From contig NZ_BMHE01000005.1 of NCBI RefSeq assembly GCF_014640555.1, forward strand, positions 1 to 64,000: a stretch of 64,000 nucleotides of DNA. Reading direction: 5' to 3'. This stretch comes from Paenibacillus marchantiophytorum. Lineage in GTDB: Bacteria; Bacillota; Bacilli; Paenibacillales; NBRC-103111. The notes under the pieces were generated by a model, which ran no database searches, had not been told where the DNA came from, and saw only the letters and a list, made by a program, of their open reading frames with translations. Positions 27,829 through 36,865 of the stretch are shown one piece after another; position 1 is the first letter of the stretch; every line of letters starts with the position of its first letter. A program made the translations under genes and the position numbers.

Positions 27829-29022
27829 ATGAAGTTATCAAGACGCGATTTTTTAATAAAAGGAACAGCAATGTTTGCAACGTTGGGATTAGGCGAGGTG
27901 CTGCTGCCAACAGGCGGATCGATTTTTGCGCAAGGTGCGGAGGGGGCGGGCGATGAAACGTTATTTGTCTCCATTTATTTGGATGGCGGTAATGACGGAC
28001 TTAACACGCTGATTCCATATGCACAAGGAACCTACTATGATGCGAGGCCGACTCTCGCTTACAAACAATCTGACGTGCTCGCATTGGATAATCAGGTGGG
28101 ACTCCATCCAAAACTTGTGAATCTGAAGAAATTATATGACAACAAGAAGCTGGCGATTGTACAGGGAGTCGGTTATCCGAACCCGAACCTTTCTCACTTC
28201 CATTCAATGGACGTATGGCGTACAGCGCAACCGGAGAAAGTCGGTAAAGCCCGTACCACCAGTTGGATATCACGGTATATCCAATCATCGCTTAAACCAG
28301 GCGATACTCCGTTAACAGCCACGAAGATTGGCGGTATTTATAATGTTGACAGCTACCATATCTTTTCTCCTGACATCCCTGTGTTGGAGTTAAACAGATT
28401 TAAGCAAGCTTTTAATGAAATCCATGCTTCTAACAACAATATGGAGCAATTGCGAGTCATTGGCGATCACGCGAGAGCAACAATGGAAGCTGCAGGTTAT
28501 ATTCAATCGAAGATTAGCAATTATGTACCAGGCGTACAGTATCCAGACCTAGGCCTTGCTAATAGTCTTCAGGGAATCGTTAAGTTAATGGCCTGCAAAA
28601 CGGGCACAAGGGTGTTCACAGCGTCGCAAGGTGGTTTTGACGATCATCATCATGAGCTTTACCAACACGCTAAATTGTTGGGAGAGGTAGACCAGTCTAT
28701 AGGCGCATTTGTTGAAGATTTGGATAAAAATGGGTTTTATAACAGGGTTGCCGTATTGGTGTATTCCGAGTTTGGACGTAAAATCAAGGAGAACGGTAAT
28801 CAGGGCACTGACCATGGTACGGCGCAGCCGGTGTTTGTTTTCGGCGGCCGGGTGAAGGGCGGACTTTATGGCGCCTATCCGAGCTTAACCAACCTTGATG
28901 GCGGAGATATGAAATGCCACGTGGACTTCCGGTCTGTGTACAGCACAATCCTGGAGAGCTGGTTAAAGGGAGATACGCAGTCGGTGCTTGGCAAGACCTA
29001 TGAGAATTTGAAGATTTTTTAA
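27829..29022 (+). CDS. DUF1501 family protein with Tat signal, copy 2
   Basis: A 397-residue protein starting MKLSRRDFLIKG with the same twin-arginine signal as copy 1, ending near SIFAQG. ATG 27829 follows GGGAGGTG; the TTG at 27811 lies ahead of that site. Motifs: YLDGGNDGLNTLIPYA, GVGYPNPNLSHFHSMDVW, GGFDDHHHEL and EFGRKIKENGNQGTDHG. The middle is shorter than in copy 1 (the strip after SGWLARY is reduced). A terminator hairpin directly follows, so pairs 1 and 2 may form one transcript and pair 3 another. Confidence 0.92.
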   Translation: MKLSRRDFLIKGTAMFATLGLGEVLLPTGGSIFAQGAEGAGDETLFVSIYLDGGNDGLNTLIPYAQGTYYDARPTLAYKQSDVLALDNQVGLHPKLVNLKKLYDNKKLAIVQGVGYPNPNLSHFHSMDVWRTAQPEKVGKARTTSWISRYIQSSLKPGDTPLTATKIGGIYNVDSYHIFSPDIPVLELNRFKQAFNEIHASNNNMEQLRVIGDHARATMEAAGYIQSKISNYVPGVQYPDLGLANSLQGIVKLMACKTGTRVFTASQGGFDDHHHELYQHAKLLGEVDQSIGAFVEDLDKNGFYNRVAVLVYSEFGRKIKENGNQGTDHGTAQPVFVFGGRVKGGLYGAYPSLTNLDGGDMKCHVDFRSVYSTILESWLKGDTQSVLGKTYENLKIF

Positions 29023-29028
29023 CAGCTA

Positions 29029-29075
29029 AGAGGCTATCTCGCAAGCAGAACGATACGATGTCGAGATGGCCTCTC
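29029..29075 (+). terminator. Terminator-like hairpin between pairs 2 and 3
   Basis: AGAGGCTATCTCG pairs with CGAGATGGCCTCT (one mismatch) and is followed by CTTTCC. It divides the array into a 2-pair unit and a third pair with its own leader (29080-29112). Confidence 0.7.
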
Positions 29076-29112
29076 TTTCCATATTTATTTCATTCGAGAC
29101 GGGAGGAACATT

Positions 29113-30417
29113 ATGAGTGCTTGGACTTATCGTGAGGCAATACATTTGCTTAATCGGGCAAGCTTTGGCGGTACGCCTGAGGAGATTGCAGCCTGCGTCC
29201 GGCTTGGACGTCAGGAGTCGGTAAGGCGTTTAGTAGCGGGCATATCGCTGACGGACCAACCGGAAGCGTTGGATGATTTTAATGATATGTGGGTGATTTA
29301 TCTCAAAAGAAGACCTACAGGTTCCAGAATAACAGATCATTCACAATACTGGATTTACCGTATGGCTTACTCACAAGCTCCGCTTGTAGAGAAGATGACA
29401 CTGTTCTGGCATGGGCATTTCGCTACGGCGCAGTATAAAGTTAACCATGTTCCCAAAATGTTAAATCAGAATACATTGTTACGCCAATATGCGCTAGGCA
29501 ATTTCAGGGAACTTGTTCATAAAATCGGCTTAGATCCGGCAATGTTAAAATGGCTCGATTTGCTCAACAGTAATAAGAGTGCGCCGAACGAGAATTATGC
29601 TCGTGAATTGATGGAGCTTTTCACCCTCGGAATTGGCAATTATTCGGAGCAGGACGTGAAAGAACTGGCACGCGCACTTACGGGTTGGGATGACAACGGC
29701 GTTACAGCGTTTTTTAAGCAATCATTTTTCGATTCAGGAACTAAAACAGTACTTGGCGTAACCGGCAAACTGGGTTATACGGAGGCAGTTAATGTGGTCT
29801 TGGGCCATCCGGCTTTTCCGAAATTTTTGGCGAAAAAGCTGCTCAGATACTTTGCCGTGGACAAGCCTGACCAGCTCTGGATCGATCAAGTGGCGAACAA
29901 TATCAAGACGATGAATACGATAGGCGAAGTGCTGCAGAATCTATTTAATTCAACGGAATTTTACAATCCCAAGTATCGTATGGCTGTTATCAAAGCGCCG
30001 GCCGATTACGTTGCTGGTACGCTTCGAGCTCTTAAATCGCGTGTAGAAGCCAATAATAGCTCCTATGTTGTTGGCGGTATGGGCCAGGAGCTCTATTCGC
30101 CTCCGGATGTGGCTGGCTGGGCTGGAGGGGAGGATTGGATGAGCGGATTGTATGGACGTTACCGTTTCGCAGGTACCATAGCCTGGACTTTTGAAGGTAT
30201 TAATACTAGCGAGTTCAAACCTGCTCAACCTGCCAATCCGGATGCATGGATAGATATGTGGTGCACGCGGTTTGGCATTGCGGAATTGTCGGTGAGTACG
30301 AGGGCAGGCTTAAGATCGTATGTCAACGATATCATCATAAATTCGAGCCAACCGCTTGAAGGAATGAAAGGTTTGCTGCAGCTTGTCCTTATGAGTCCGG
30401 AAGCCCAGATGAAATAA
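29113..30417 (+). CDS. DUF1800 family protein, copy 3
   Basis: A 434-residue paralogue with motifs LLNRASFGGTPEE, FWHGHFATA, NENYARELMELFTLGIGNY and PPDVAGWAGGEDWM. The 5' leader (TTTCATTCGAGACGGGAGGAAC) resembles the leader of copy 1 (TTTCATTTAAGACGGGAGGAAA), so both copies carried their own translation start region when duplicated. The pseudogene at 16442 is closest to this copy in the parts that remain. No signal peptide. Confidence 0.9.
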   Translation: MSAWTYREAIHLLNRASFGGTPEEIAACVRLGRQESVRRLVAGISLTDQPEALDDFNDMWVIYLKRRPTGSRITDHSQYWIYRMAYSQAPLVEKMTLFWHGHFATAQYKVNHVPKMLNQNTLLRQYALGNFRELVHKIGLDPAMLKWLDLLNSNKSAPNENYARELMELFTLGIGNYSEQDVKELARALTGWDDNGVTAFFKQSFFDSGTKTVLGVTGKLGYTEAVNVVLGHPAFPKFLAKKLLRYFAVDKPDQLWIDQVANNIKTMNTIGEVLQNLFNSTEFYNPKYRMAVIKAPADYVAGTLRALKSRVEANNSSYVVGGMGQELYSPPDVAGWAGGEDWMSGLYGRYRFAGTIAWTFEGINTSEFKPAQPANPDAWIDMWCTRFGIAELSVSTRAGLRSYVNDIIINSSQPLEGMKGLLQLVLMSPEAQMK

Positions 30418-30434
30418 TCAAGGAGGTGTACGTT

Positions 30435-31637
30435 ATGAAATTGACAAGACGCGATTTTTTAATGAAGGGCACAGCGATGTTTGCAACTTTGGGATTAGGC
30501 GAAGTATTGCTGCCAACAAGCGGTCCGCTATTTGCGCAAAGTGCGGGTGGGTTAATCGATGAGGAAAAGGTACTTGTTGTCGTTCAACTGGACGGCGGCA
30601 ATGACGCCCTGAACACGCTTATTCCGTACGGACAAGGACTGTATTATGATAACAGGAAAACCCTCGCTTATAAACAGTCTGAAGTGCTCACTTTGAATAA
30701 TCAGATGGGCCTTCATCCCAAGCTAGTAAACCTCAAGCGATTCTATGACACCAAGAAGCTGGCTATTGTGCAGGGTGTCGGTTATCCGCAGCCGAGCCGT
30801 TCTCATTTCCGCTCTACGGCCATATGGCAAACCGCGATACCGGAGACAATCAGTACTTCCGGCTGGCTGGCGCGTTATGTCGAATCATCGCTTACAGGAA
30901 ATAAAAATCCGCTAAGGGCCATGCAAATGGCAGGGAAAGGGGCGTTTGAATCCAGAACTTTCCGCCCTGGATCAATTGGGGGCTACGAGATCTTGGCGGG
31001 AGATAACAGAATAAATCAAACTTTTAAGGAAATCTATGCGACTCCTTCCAACAATATAGAGTCTTTGCGAGTCGTTTGCCAATACGGCCGGGATGCAGAA
31101 CAAAGTTCGAAAGCGATTCAAATGATGCTTGGCAATTATGTGGCTGGCGTCAAGTATCCAGACCATGGCTTTGCAGGTACTCTTCAGGGGATTACCAGAT
31201 TGCTCGCCGGCAAATCCGGTACAAGGGTGTTCCACACACAACTTGCCGGTTTTGACGATCATAACAATGAGAAAGAACAGCACGCCGCCTTGCTGGAAGT
31301 GTTTGATCAGTCTCTTGGCGCGTTTTATGAAGATCTAGAAAAACATGGACTGGCAAATAAAGTTGCTGTCATGGTATATTCCGAGTTTGGACGCAGAGTC
31401 AAGGAGAACGGCAATCTAGGTACTGACCATGGCGCGGCCGGACTGGTGTTTGTTCTAGGCGGTCAAGTGAAAGGCGGCCTTTATGGCGCCTATCCGAGCC
31501 TAAGCGATCTGGATGAGGGAGATTTAAAATACCAAGTGGATTTCCGCTCTGTGTACAGCACTATTTTGGATAGCTGGTTAAAAGGCGATACGCAATCGGT
31601 GCTCGGCAGGACGTATGAGAACTTGAAGTTCTTTTAA
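30435..31637 (+). CDS. DUF1501 family protein with Tat signal, copy 3
   Basis: A 400-residue protein starting MKLTRRDFLMKG (Arg5-Arg6), with the signal ending near PLFAQS. ATG 30435 follows AAGGAGGTG; the GTG at 30426 lies inside that site. Motifs: QLDGGNDALNTLIPYG, GVGYPQPSRSHFRSTAIWQTA, GFDDHNNEKEQHAALLE and EFGRRVKENGNLGTDHGAAG. The ends are nearly identical to copies 1 and 2 (KYQVDFRSVYSTIL, SWLKGDTQSVLG), while the middle differs, which could reflect different partners or ligands (inference). Confidence 0.92.
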   Translation: MKLTRRDFLMKGTAMFATLGLGEVLLPTSGPLFAQSAGGLIDEEKVLVVVQLDGGNDALNTLIPYGQGLYYDNRKTLAYKQSEVLTLNNQMGLHPKLVNLKRFYDTKKLAIVQGVGYPQPSRSHFRSTAIWQTAIPETISTSGWLARYVESSLTGNKNPLRAMQMAGKGAFESRTFRPGSIGGYEILAGDNRINQTFKEIYATPSNNIESLRVVCQYGRDAEQSSKAIQMMLGNYVAGVKYPDHGFAGTLQGITRLLAGKSGTRVFHTQLAGFDDHNNEKEQHAALLEVFDQSLGAFYEDLEKHGLANKVAVMVYSEFGRRVKENGNLGTDHGAAGLVFVLGGQVKGGLYGAYPSLSDLDEGDLKYQVDFRSVYSTILDSWLKGDTQSVLGRTYENLKFF

Positions 31638-31691
31638 TAAACCAGCTAATGATTTGTCAACACTTGTGTCTTAGTGACGGAGGTTCTGTCT

Positions 31692-31901
31692 ATGGAAAAA
31701 CATCCGATTCAAAATGAAAAATCTCAAGTTTCTCTTGGTAATCTTGTAACGTGTCTAGCGCATAATAACAAAAAAGAAGGTTACCATCACTTTTTTAAAA
31801 CCACCGATTGTGCTACATGTCCTATTCAAATGCAATGCACGACGGACAAAGAAGGACAACCAGTAAGAAGAGAACGAAGCAAAAATAAGCAAAGCTCATA
31901 G
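31692..31901 (+). pseudogene. Probable transposase fragment (IS1182-like zinc-binding part)
   Basis: A 69-residue frame containing HHFFKTTDCATCPIQMQCTTDKEGQPVRRE. The Cys pattern CxxCPxxxxC after a short aromatic lead resembles the Cys-rich segment in the middle of IS1182-family transposases. No catalytic DDE part and no terminal inverted repeats are seen. It marks a possible old insertion at the right end of the DUF1501 array. A small independent zinc-binding protein is the alternative. Confidence 0.5.
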
Positions 31902-31923
31902 TGAAAACTGGATCATTAGCATG

Positions 31924-31964
31924 AAGACCCCTTCGTCCGGCAGAAACTGCGGACAAGGGGTCTT
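31924..31964. terminator. Bidirectional terminator at the right end of the DUF1501 block
   Basis: AAGACCCCTT pairs with AAGGGGTCTT, with an inner GTCCGGCAG/CTGCGGAC stem. It sits where the plus-strand array and the minus-strand beta-helix gene converge. Sequence and preceding CATGAA are nearly the same as at 19579-19616. Confidence 0.8.
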
Positions 31965-31994
31965 GCTGCATGTACTTCCTAGTTTCTCAGCAAA

Positions 31995-34472
31995 TCAATT
32001 CGACCACACACGCAGTTCATTCAACGCAATATTGCCCCACTGGCGGTTCCCATTATTAACCTTCAGCCTCATTTTGCTCGTTGTAACCGTAGGAAAAACA
32101 ACATCTCTCGTCTCCACTGTACTGGTGTTAAGCCCCCAGGCGATAGCCGCATTAGATAGCGCTGCTGCCCAGCTGGTGCCGTTGAAATACTCGACATCCA
32201 CATTCGTAATTCCTTGGCCGATGCCGAAATGGGTGGCTAAGCTGAGCTTGCTCGTGGTGACGGAACTGCTCCCGAAGTCCAGCGTAATGTACTGCGGGAA
32301 TGTAAACGAGGTCGCGCTGGACCACGCTGTGGAGTCGCTGTTATCGTTAATATTGGTGATTGCTCCGGCATTCCCCGCCGGGAACGTGGTACTTGCCGCT
32401 GCTGAAGCCGCAGCGTTAGCCTGGGCGTTGTACAGCTCCAATTCATTCACCGCTATGTTCCCCCACTGATGGTTTCCGCTATTGACCTTCAATCTGAGTT
32501 GTGCGAAGGTTGTTGGCGCAAAGCTGACGGTCTTGATTTCATCGGCGCTGGTGTTGGAAGCCCATGTGAGATTGATCCCCGATTGAATGGGCAGCCATGC
32601 CGAGCCGTTATAGTATTCAAGATCGAAGTTCGTTATCCCCTGCCCCTGGCCAAACCTCGTATTTAGTTTCAATTGATTGGCCGTCACCTGAGCCCCGCCG
32701 AAATTGAGCGTGATATAGTTCGGAAACGTTGGCGTCGTGCTGCTTGACCAAGCATAGTCATAATACGTGTCGTTGATATTTCGGATCACGGCGGTCGTCG
32801 CGTTTAAAGATGCGAATGTCGTGCTTGCCAGAGCACGCGAAGCCAGATCATCGGCTGCTGCTTTGGCTATCGTCGGATACGCGACCGGTGCCTTGTTCGT
32901 TGCCGGAGGCACGGAACCTTGGTACTCGTGGGCACCGATATCAGGGTCTCCGTTATACAAACTATTTCCGAAGTAGTCTCTGTCACCATTCAATGTAATG
33001 GGAACACCGGCGCCAATCAACGGAGAAGTGGGCTGCAGCTGGTATCCGCTCACCGAATTCATGCCGTTGCCTCCGCTGCCTGGGCTGACAAACTTCGGAT
33101 CACTCGTCACTTTGTGCGTATCTGAGCTGACCAGTGTACTGCCGCCATAATAGGCGTTGTAATCAAATGATTGACCCGTCAGATTCCATCCGCGATCTCC
33201 TGCGCTGTAATAAGCGTTGTTATAGTTTTTAATGTTGGTCGGAGAGCCTGAGGTCTTCGTGAAATAATCGCTCATAACCGGATTGCCGGATTGGCTGCCT
33301 ACATAGATCGTATTATTGTGATTTGTCACATTTTTAATCGAACCGCTGTACCTGTAAATGCTTCTTTTGTCGTTTTGGCTGATATTATACCTGACAACCG
33401 TATCGACCGTGTAGTACGTATCATTCACAAAAAGCATAAAACCGCCTGCATTATCATGGCTGTAGTTATACTGAACCAGCGAGCCAATGTTCCCCGCATC
33501 AACGTCAAATCCCTCGCCGTCCTCGGCGCCATTATGACTTCCGAACGACTCGTTGAATTGCACGACGTTACGATCCGAATAGGCCCACCAGATCGATGCA
33601 TTCGTTGCCAGATAGGTAGCTTCTTGAACCGTGTTGCGCTCAACGACTGCCCCGTCCGTCACGTTCCAAGCTATTCCGCCCGTAGCTGGTCGAATGATTG
33701 TATTGTTGGAGATTCTCAGATTGGTCGTCGGTGTCCACGGTCCGTAAGGCTTAGGCACCCAAGGCCATAAATCACTCATCCCATAGCGAAGAATACAATT
33801 GGAACTGATGTAAATTCCGTAAGCATCCACATCCGTCAATACATTGCCATCGATAAGAATTTCATCGAAAGCGCTCGGCACATTCGATCCTACAGAATCG
33901 AAAATAATGCCCCCGGCGCGCGTTGTATAGATCCCATCCACATCGTGGATGTTCATATTTTTCACATAAATATGATGCAAAATCCCGCTTTCCTCATTTA
34001 AAATATAAACACCACGCCGTTCACCACGCGCACTATTGGTTAAAGGCCCAGCAAACGGATTGGTCACTTCCAAATTGTTAATTTCCCAATACTGCTGGTT
34101 TTTCAAAAGCACGGTTGACAGCTCCGTAGTTACGCCAGCGATAAGCGGCTTGCTGCCCGTCCCGTACTGGTCAATGACGATCGGACTTCCGCTGGCACCG
34201 GAACCTTTGGGCCATAGCTGACCGCTCCAGCTGCCGCCTGCCTTGAATAAAATGCGGTCCCCGGGAGCAAAGCTTGTGGCATTCACCTTCGCCAAAGATT
34301 GCCACGCTGCGGACGTACTCGTTCCGCTGTTGCTGTCATTGCCTCCCGCATTATCTACGTAGTAGGTCGTTCCAGCTGCCTCAGCAGTTGGCGGCGTTGC
34401 AACACTCAGGCTGAGAAGCATAACGGTCGCAACGATCAGGCTGATGATTTTCCTTGCCGTCCATTTGGACAT
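31995..34472 (-). CDS. Secreted right-handed beta-helix protein with two CBM32 modules
   Basis: An 825-residue protein. The start is ATG 34472 after AAGGAAGGTG. A signal peptide (about 1-34, ending AEAA) leads to TTYYVDNAGGNDSNSGTS, the usual opening of pectate-lyase-like parallel beta-helix enzymes. The helix with its right-handed coil repeats (ILHHIYVKNMNIHDVDGIY, NLRISNNTII, HNNTIYV) fills about 35-530. Two F5/8-type C modules of about 140 residues follow (about 535-680 and 685-825), each ending QWGNIAxNEL. The fold suits a polysaccharide lyase or glycoside hydrolase; the substrate is not known. It is the last gene of the carbohydrate locus and has the terminator at 31924. Confidence 0.85.
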   Translation of the reverse strand: MSKWTARKIISLIVATVMLLSLSVATPPTAEAAGTTYYVDNAGGNDSNSGTSTSAAWQSLAKVNATSFAPGDRILFKAGGSWSGQLWPKGSGASGSPIVIDQYGTGSKPLIAGVTTELSTVLLKNQQYWEINNLEVTNPFAGPLTNSARGERRGVYILNEESGILHHIYVKNMNIHDVDGIYTTRAGGIIFDSVGSNVPSAFDEILIDGNVLTDVDAYGIYISSNCILRYGMSDLWPWVPKPYGPWTPTTNLRISNNTIIRPATGGIAWNVTDGAVVERNTVQEATYLATNASIWWAYSDRNVVQFNESFGSHNGAEDGEGFDVDAGNIGSLVQYNYSHDNAGGFMLFVNDTYYTVDTVVRYNISQNDKRSIYRYSGSIKNVTNHNNTIYVGSQSGNPVMSDYFTKTSGSPTNIKNYNNAYYSAGDRGWNLTGQSFDYNAYYGGSTLVSSDTHKVTSDPKFVSPGSGGNGMNSVSGYQLQPTSPLIGAGVPITLNGDRDYFGNSLYNGDPDIGAHEYQGSVPPATNKAPVAYPTIAKAAADDLASRALASTTFASLNATTAVIRNINDTYYDYAWSSSTTPTFPNYITLNFGGAQVTANQLKLNTRFGQGQGITNFDLEYYNGSAWLPIQSGINLTWASNTSADEIKTVSFAPTTFAQLRLKVNSGNHQWGNIAVNELELYNAQANAAASAAASTTFPAGNAGAITNINDNSDSTAWSSATSFTFPQYITLDFGSSSVTTSKLSLATHFGIGQGITNVDVEYFNGTSWAAALSNAAIAWGLNTSTVETRDVVFPTVTTSKMRLKVNNGNRQWGNIALNELRVWSN

Positions 34473-34535
34473 AAAACACCTTCCTTCCAATTTTGTTTAT
34501 GTAATGCCTCGCATATGATCCCTCAATGGATTTAT

Positions 34536-34550
34536 TTGAAGCGCTTACAA
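34536..34550. promoter_or_regulatory. cre-like palindrome upstream of the beta-helix gene
   Basis: TTGAAGCGCTTACAA, with the central 8-bp palindrome AAGCGCTT, matches the core of catabolite-responsive elements bound by CcpA. It lies 64 bp before the beta-helix start, so carbon catabolite repression of that gene is likely (inference). Confidence 0.5.
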
Positions 34551-34568
34551 CACACGAATTACAACTTC

Positions 34569-35585
34569 TCATTCACCAACTTTCACAGCTTGATAAAGCC
34601 TGTCATTTACCTTAATTCGCGCTTGCGAAATCCTTGTTTGAAGCTCCTCCTTATATTTGTCCTCTATATAATCTTTGAGGATTTGTTCCTTGATTTCCTC
34701 AAACGGGGTATAAGCGGAACCGGGCTCGCTTTTCTCAACACATTTCATGAGGATATAGCTGCCATTCTCTTCAATGACATCGCTTATTTCCTGAAGCTTC
34801 AACTTCAGTGCTGCTTGTGCGGCAGGACTTCTTAGATTTTGTCTAATGTTGTTTGCAGCAAATTGCTGCACGGAAACCGCTCCCTCCGGCATATATGCTT
34901 TAGCAACCTCTTCCCAATCTGCCCCAGATGAAAGCTTAGCCTTCACCTCTTCCATCTCCTGCCGTTTCTTTTCTTTCAAAGAAACTTGATGATTAGCATC
35001 AAGAAAAGTCAGCACAACCTGCTGCACCTTCACAGAACCGGGTGACGCATATAACGAATCTTTCTTCCTCTCATAAAAGGCCTTCAGACCTTCGCCATCC
35101 GCTAATCCCGCCGCTTCCCGTTCTTGCATTTTCTTCTTCACCGCTATATTGGCATTGCTGAGCATATATTCAAAATAGCCATCCTCGCTATACTGGGTTG
35201 GTCCGAACACAGCCTGTTTGTTCTGGATGGCTTGCTGTCTTCTTTCATTTTCCCGCTTCCACTGCTGCAAAAAACTCGGATAGCTAATATCTGACCATAC
35301 ACCGTTTTCCTGCGCAATGATTTGTTGCATTTTAATGCTCACGCTGTCGTCGAGCGCCTTTTTCTTCCATGCATCCCCTGACGTTTTACCAAAGTTGGCC
35401 CTATTCTTGCGCAATGACTTATTAAATTCAACGACGCTAATGGGAATCTCATTGACCCAAGCCATGTCATCGCTTCTTGCTTGAACTACTAATAAATTCC
35501 CCTTTGCCCAACCAACGAGAGTAACCGCAGTGAGCACGAAAACTACTGCGGTCATCCATTTGCCTAAGCCTGCTTTACGCTTCAT
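34569..35585 (-). CDS. PPIase/foldase-like exported protein (SurA/PrsA type)
   Basis: A 338-residue protein with one N-terminal membrane helix (about 9-33), so it faces outward. A SurA-like N-terminal helical region (VVEFNKSLRKNRANFG, IKMQQIIAQENG) precedes a parvulin-like middle (SPGSVKVQQVVLTF, LSSGADWEEVAKAYMPEGAVSVQQF), which is degenerate compared with active rotamase domains. The start codon lies inside the end of the oxidoreductase gene (11-bp overlap), so translation is coupled. In this operon it may help fold the secreted beta-helix enzyme outside the membrane. That role is inferred from the context. Confidence 0.8.
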   Translation of the reverse strand: MKRKAGLGKWMTAVVFVLTAVTLVGWAKGNLLVVQARSDDMAWVNEIPISVVEFNKSLRKNRANFGKTSGDAWKKKALDDSVSIKMQQIIAQENGVWSDISYPSFLQQWKRENERRQQAIQNKQAVFGPTQYSEDGYFEYMLSNANIAVKKKMQEREAAGLADGEGLKAFYERKKDSLYASPGSVKVQQVVLTFLDANHQVSLKEKKRQEMEEVKAKLSSGADWEEVAKAYMPEGAVSVQQFAANNIRQNLRSPAAQAALKLKLQEISDVIEENGSYILMKCVEKSEPGSAYTPFEEIKEQILKDYIEDKYKEELQTRISQARIKVNDRLYQAVKVGE

Positions 35586-36846
35586 TTATTTCATTCACTT
35601 CCCAGAACTCCTTCAAAGCAACAACCTTTCGATCCAGCCTTGACCGCTCCGCCGCAAATGCCATCAAGTGGCTCTGCACCGATTGAGCCGCAGATGTCAA
35701 TCCATCCCCTTTACTGTCCTCTTGAACCAGCTTAATGAAATCACGAATCAGACCGAAATCCCCGCCACCGTGCCCGATGTGTCCGCCAGGGATTTCAAGT
35801 GCGATTTGCGTAGCTGTGCCTGTTGCGAAATCGATCACTTCGATCTCATTTTTCTCCATCGCACCGCGAATTTCGCCTTTCGTTCCCATCAATTTCAGCG
35901 TTCTGCTGCAATCTTTCGTAAATGCGCTCATCGTAAAAGCAGCCGTCACTTCGTTGGCAAATGCCAGATTGACCACTTGATGGTCAACGACATCATTGTC
36001 GCAATGATACACGCATCTGCCGTACGGCCCTTCTTGCAGCGCTTTGGTGCGGGCTTCCAAGCTAAGATCATCGCTGATCGCAGAAGTAGGCCAATATATA
36101 TCGTCCGTCAGATACACGTTAGGCGCATAGTATAGACATTGATCCGAAACCGGGCATCCGTCCAAGCATCGCTGCGGTGCTCCCTCTGGGGCATTTTCCT
36201 TTTTAAAATGAGACAAAGATCCAAATGAGGATACATGCGTGCAATCCGCTCCTGCCAACCATAGAATGATATCCAGGTCATGGCAGGATTTGGCCAAAAT
36301 CATCGGACTGGATTCGGCAGCTTTGCGCCAATTGCCTCTAACAAAGCTGTGTGCTTGATGCCAGTACGCTACATTCTCATTATGTTGAATCGACATGAGC
36401 TGTCCAATCGCACCCTCACCCAACAACCTCTTGATCGTTGTGAAGAAATTCGTATACCTGAGCACATGACAAATCGAAAACACGCGTTCAGCTTGCTCCG
36501 AGCGCTTCCCCATTTGGATACATTCCCATGGATCGGGAGACATCGGTTTTTCGAGCAGCACGTGATAACCCGCTTCCAAAGCTTTCATCGTCGGTTCAAA
36601 GTGCATATTGTCCTGCGTGCAAATAAGGACGGCATCCGCAAGATTAGGTTTACCCAGTAAATCTTCCCAGCTCTCGAAACAGAACTCATCCGACAATCCG
36701 TGCAGCGCTTGAAAATTGTGTCTTCTACTCGTATTAGGTTCAGCGACAGCAACAACCTGCAGTTGATCTGGATGCTCAAGCGCATATCCCGCATAGTTAA
36801 CTCCTCTTTGTCCCGCTCCGATTAATGCCACTGTTATTTTTCGCAT
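35575..36846 (-). CDS. Gfo/Idh/MocA family sugar oxidoreductase
   Basis: A 423-residue cytosolic NAD(P)-dependent dehydrogenase. The nucleotide-binding Rossmann motif is VALIGAGQRGVNYAGYA (about 5-21), followed by the family motif EKPMSPDP (about 100) with its lysine. The C-terminal beta-sheet domain shows KSCHDLDIILWLAG (about 185). A Cys-rich insertion (CLDGCPVSDQCLYY) is seen in a subgroup found in carbohydrate loci. It likely oxidises a sugar or inositol derivative taken up by the neighbouring importer; the exact substrate cannot be read. It follows the permease gene by 19 bp. Confidence 0.9.
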   Translation of the reverse strand: MRKITVALIGAGQRGVNYAGYALEHPDQLQVVAVAEPNTSRRHNFQALHGLSDEFCFESWEDLLGKPNLADAVLICTQDNMHFEPTMKALEAGYHVLLEKPMSPDPWECIQMGKRSEQAERVFSICHVLRYTNFFTTIKRLLGEGAIGQLMSIQHNENVAYWHQAHSFVRGNWRKAAESSPMILAKSCHDLDIILWLAGADCTHVSSFGSLSHFKKENAPEGAPQRCLDGCPVSDQCLYYAPNVYLTDDIYWPTSAISDDLSLEARTKALQEGPYGRCVYHCDNDVVDHQVVNLAFANEVTAAFTMSAFTKDCSRTLKLMGTKGEIRGAMEKNEIEVIDFATGTATQIALEIPGGHIGHGGGDFGLIRDFIKLVQEDSKGDGLTSAAQSVQSHLMAFAAERSRLDRKVVALKEFWEVNEINEA

Positions 36847-36865
36847 GTGTTACCCCGCCTTCGTT

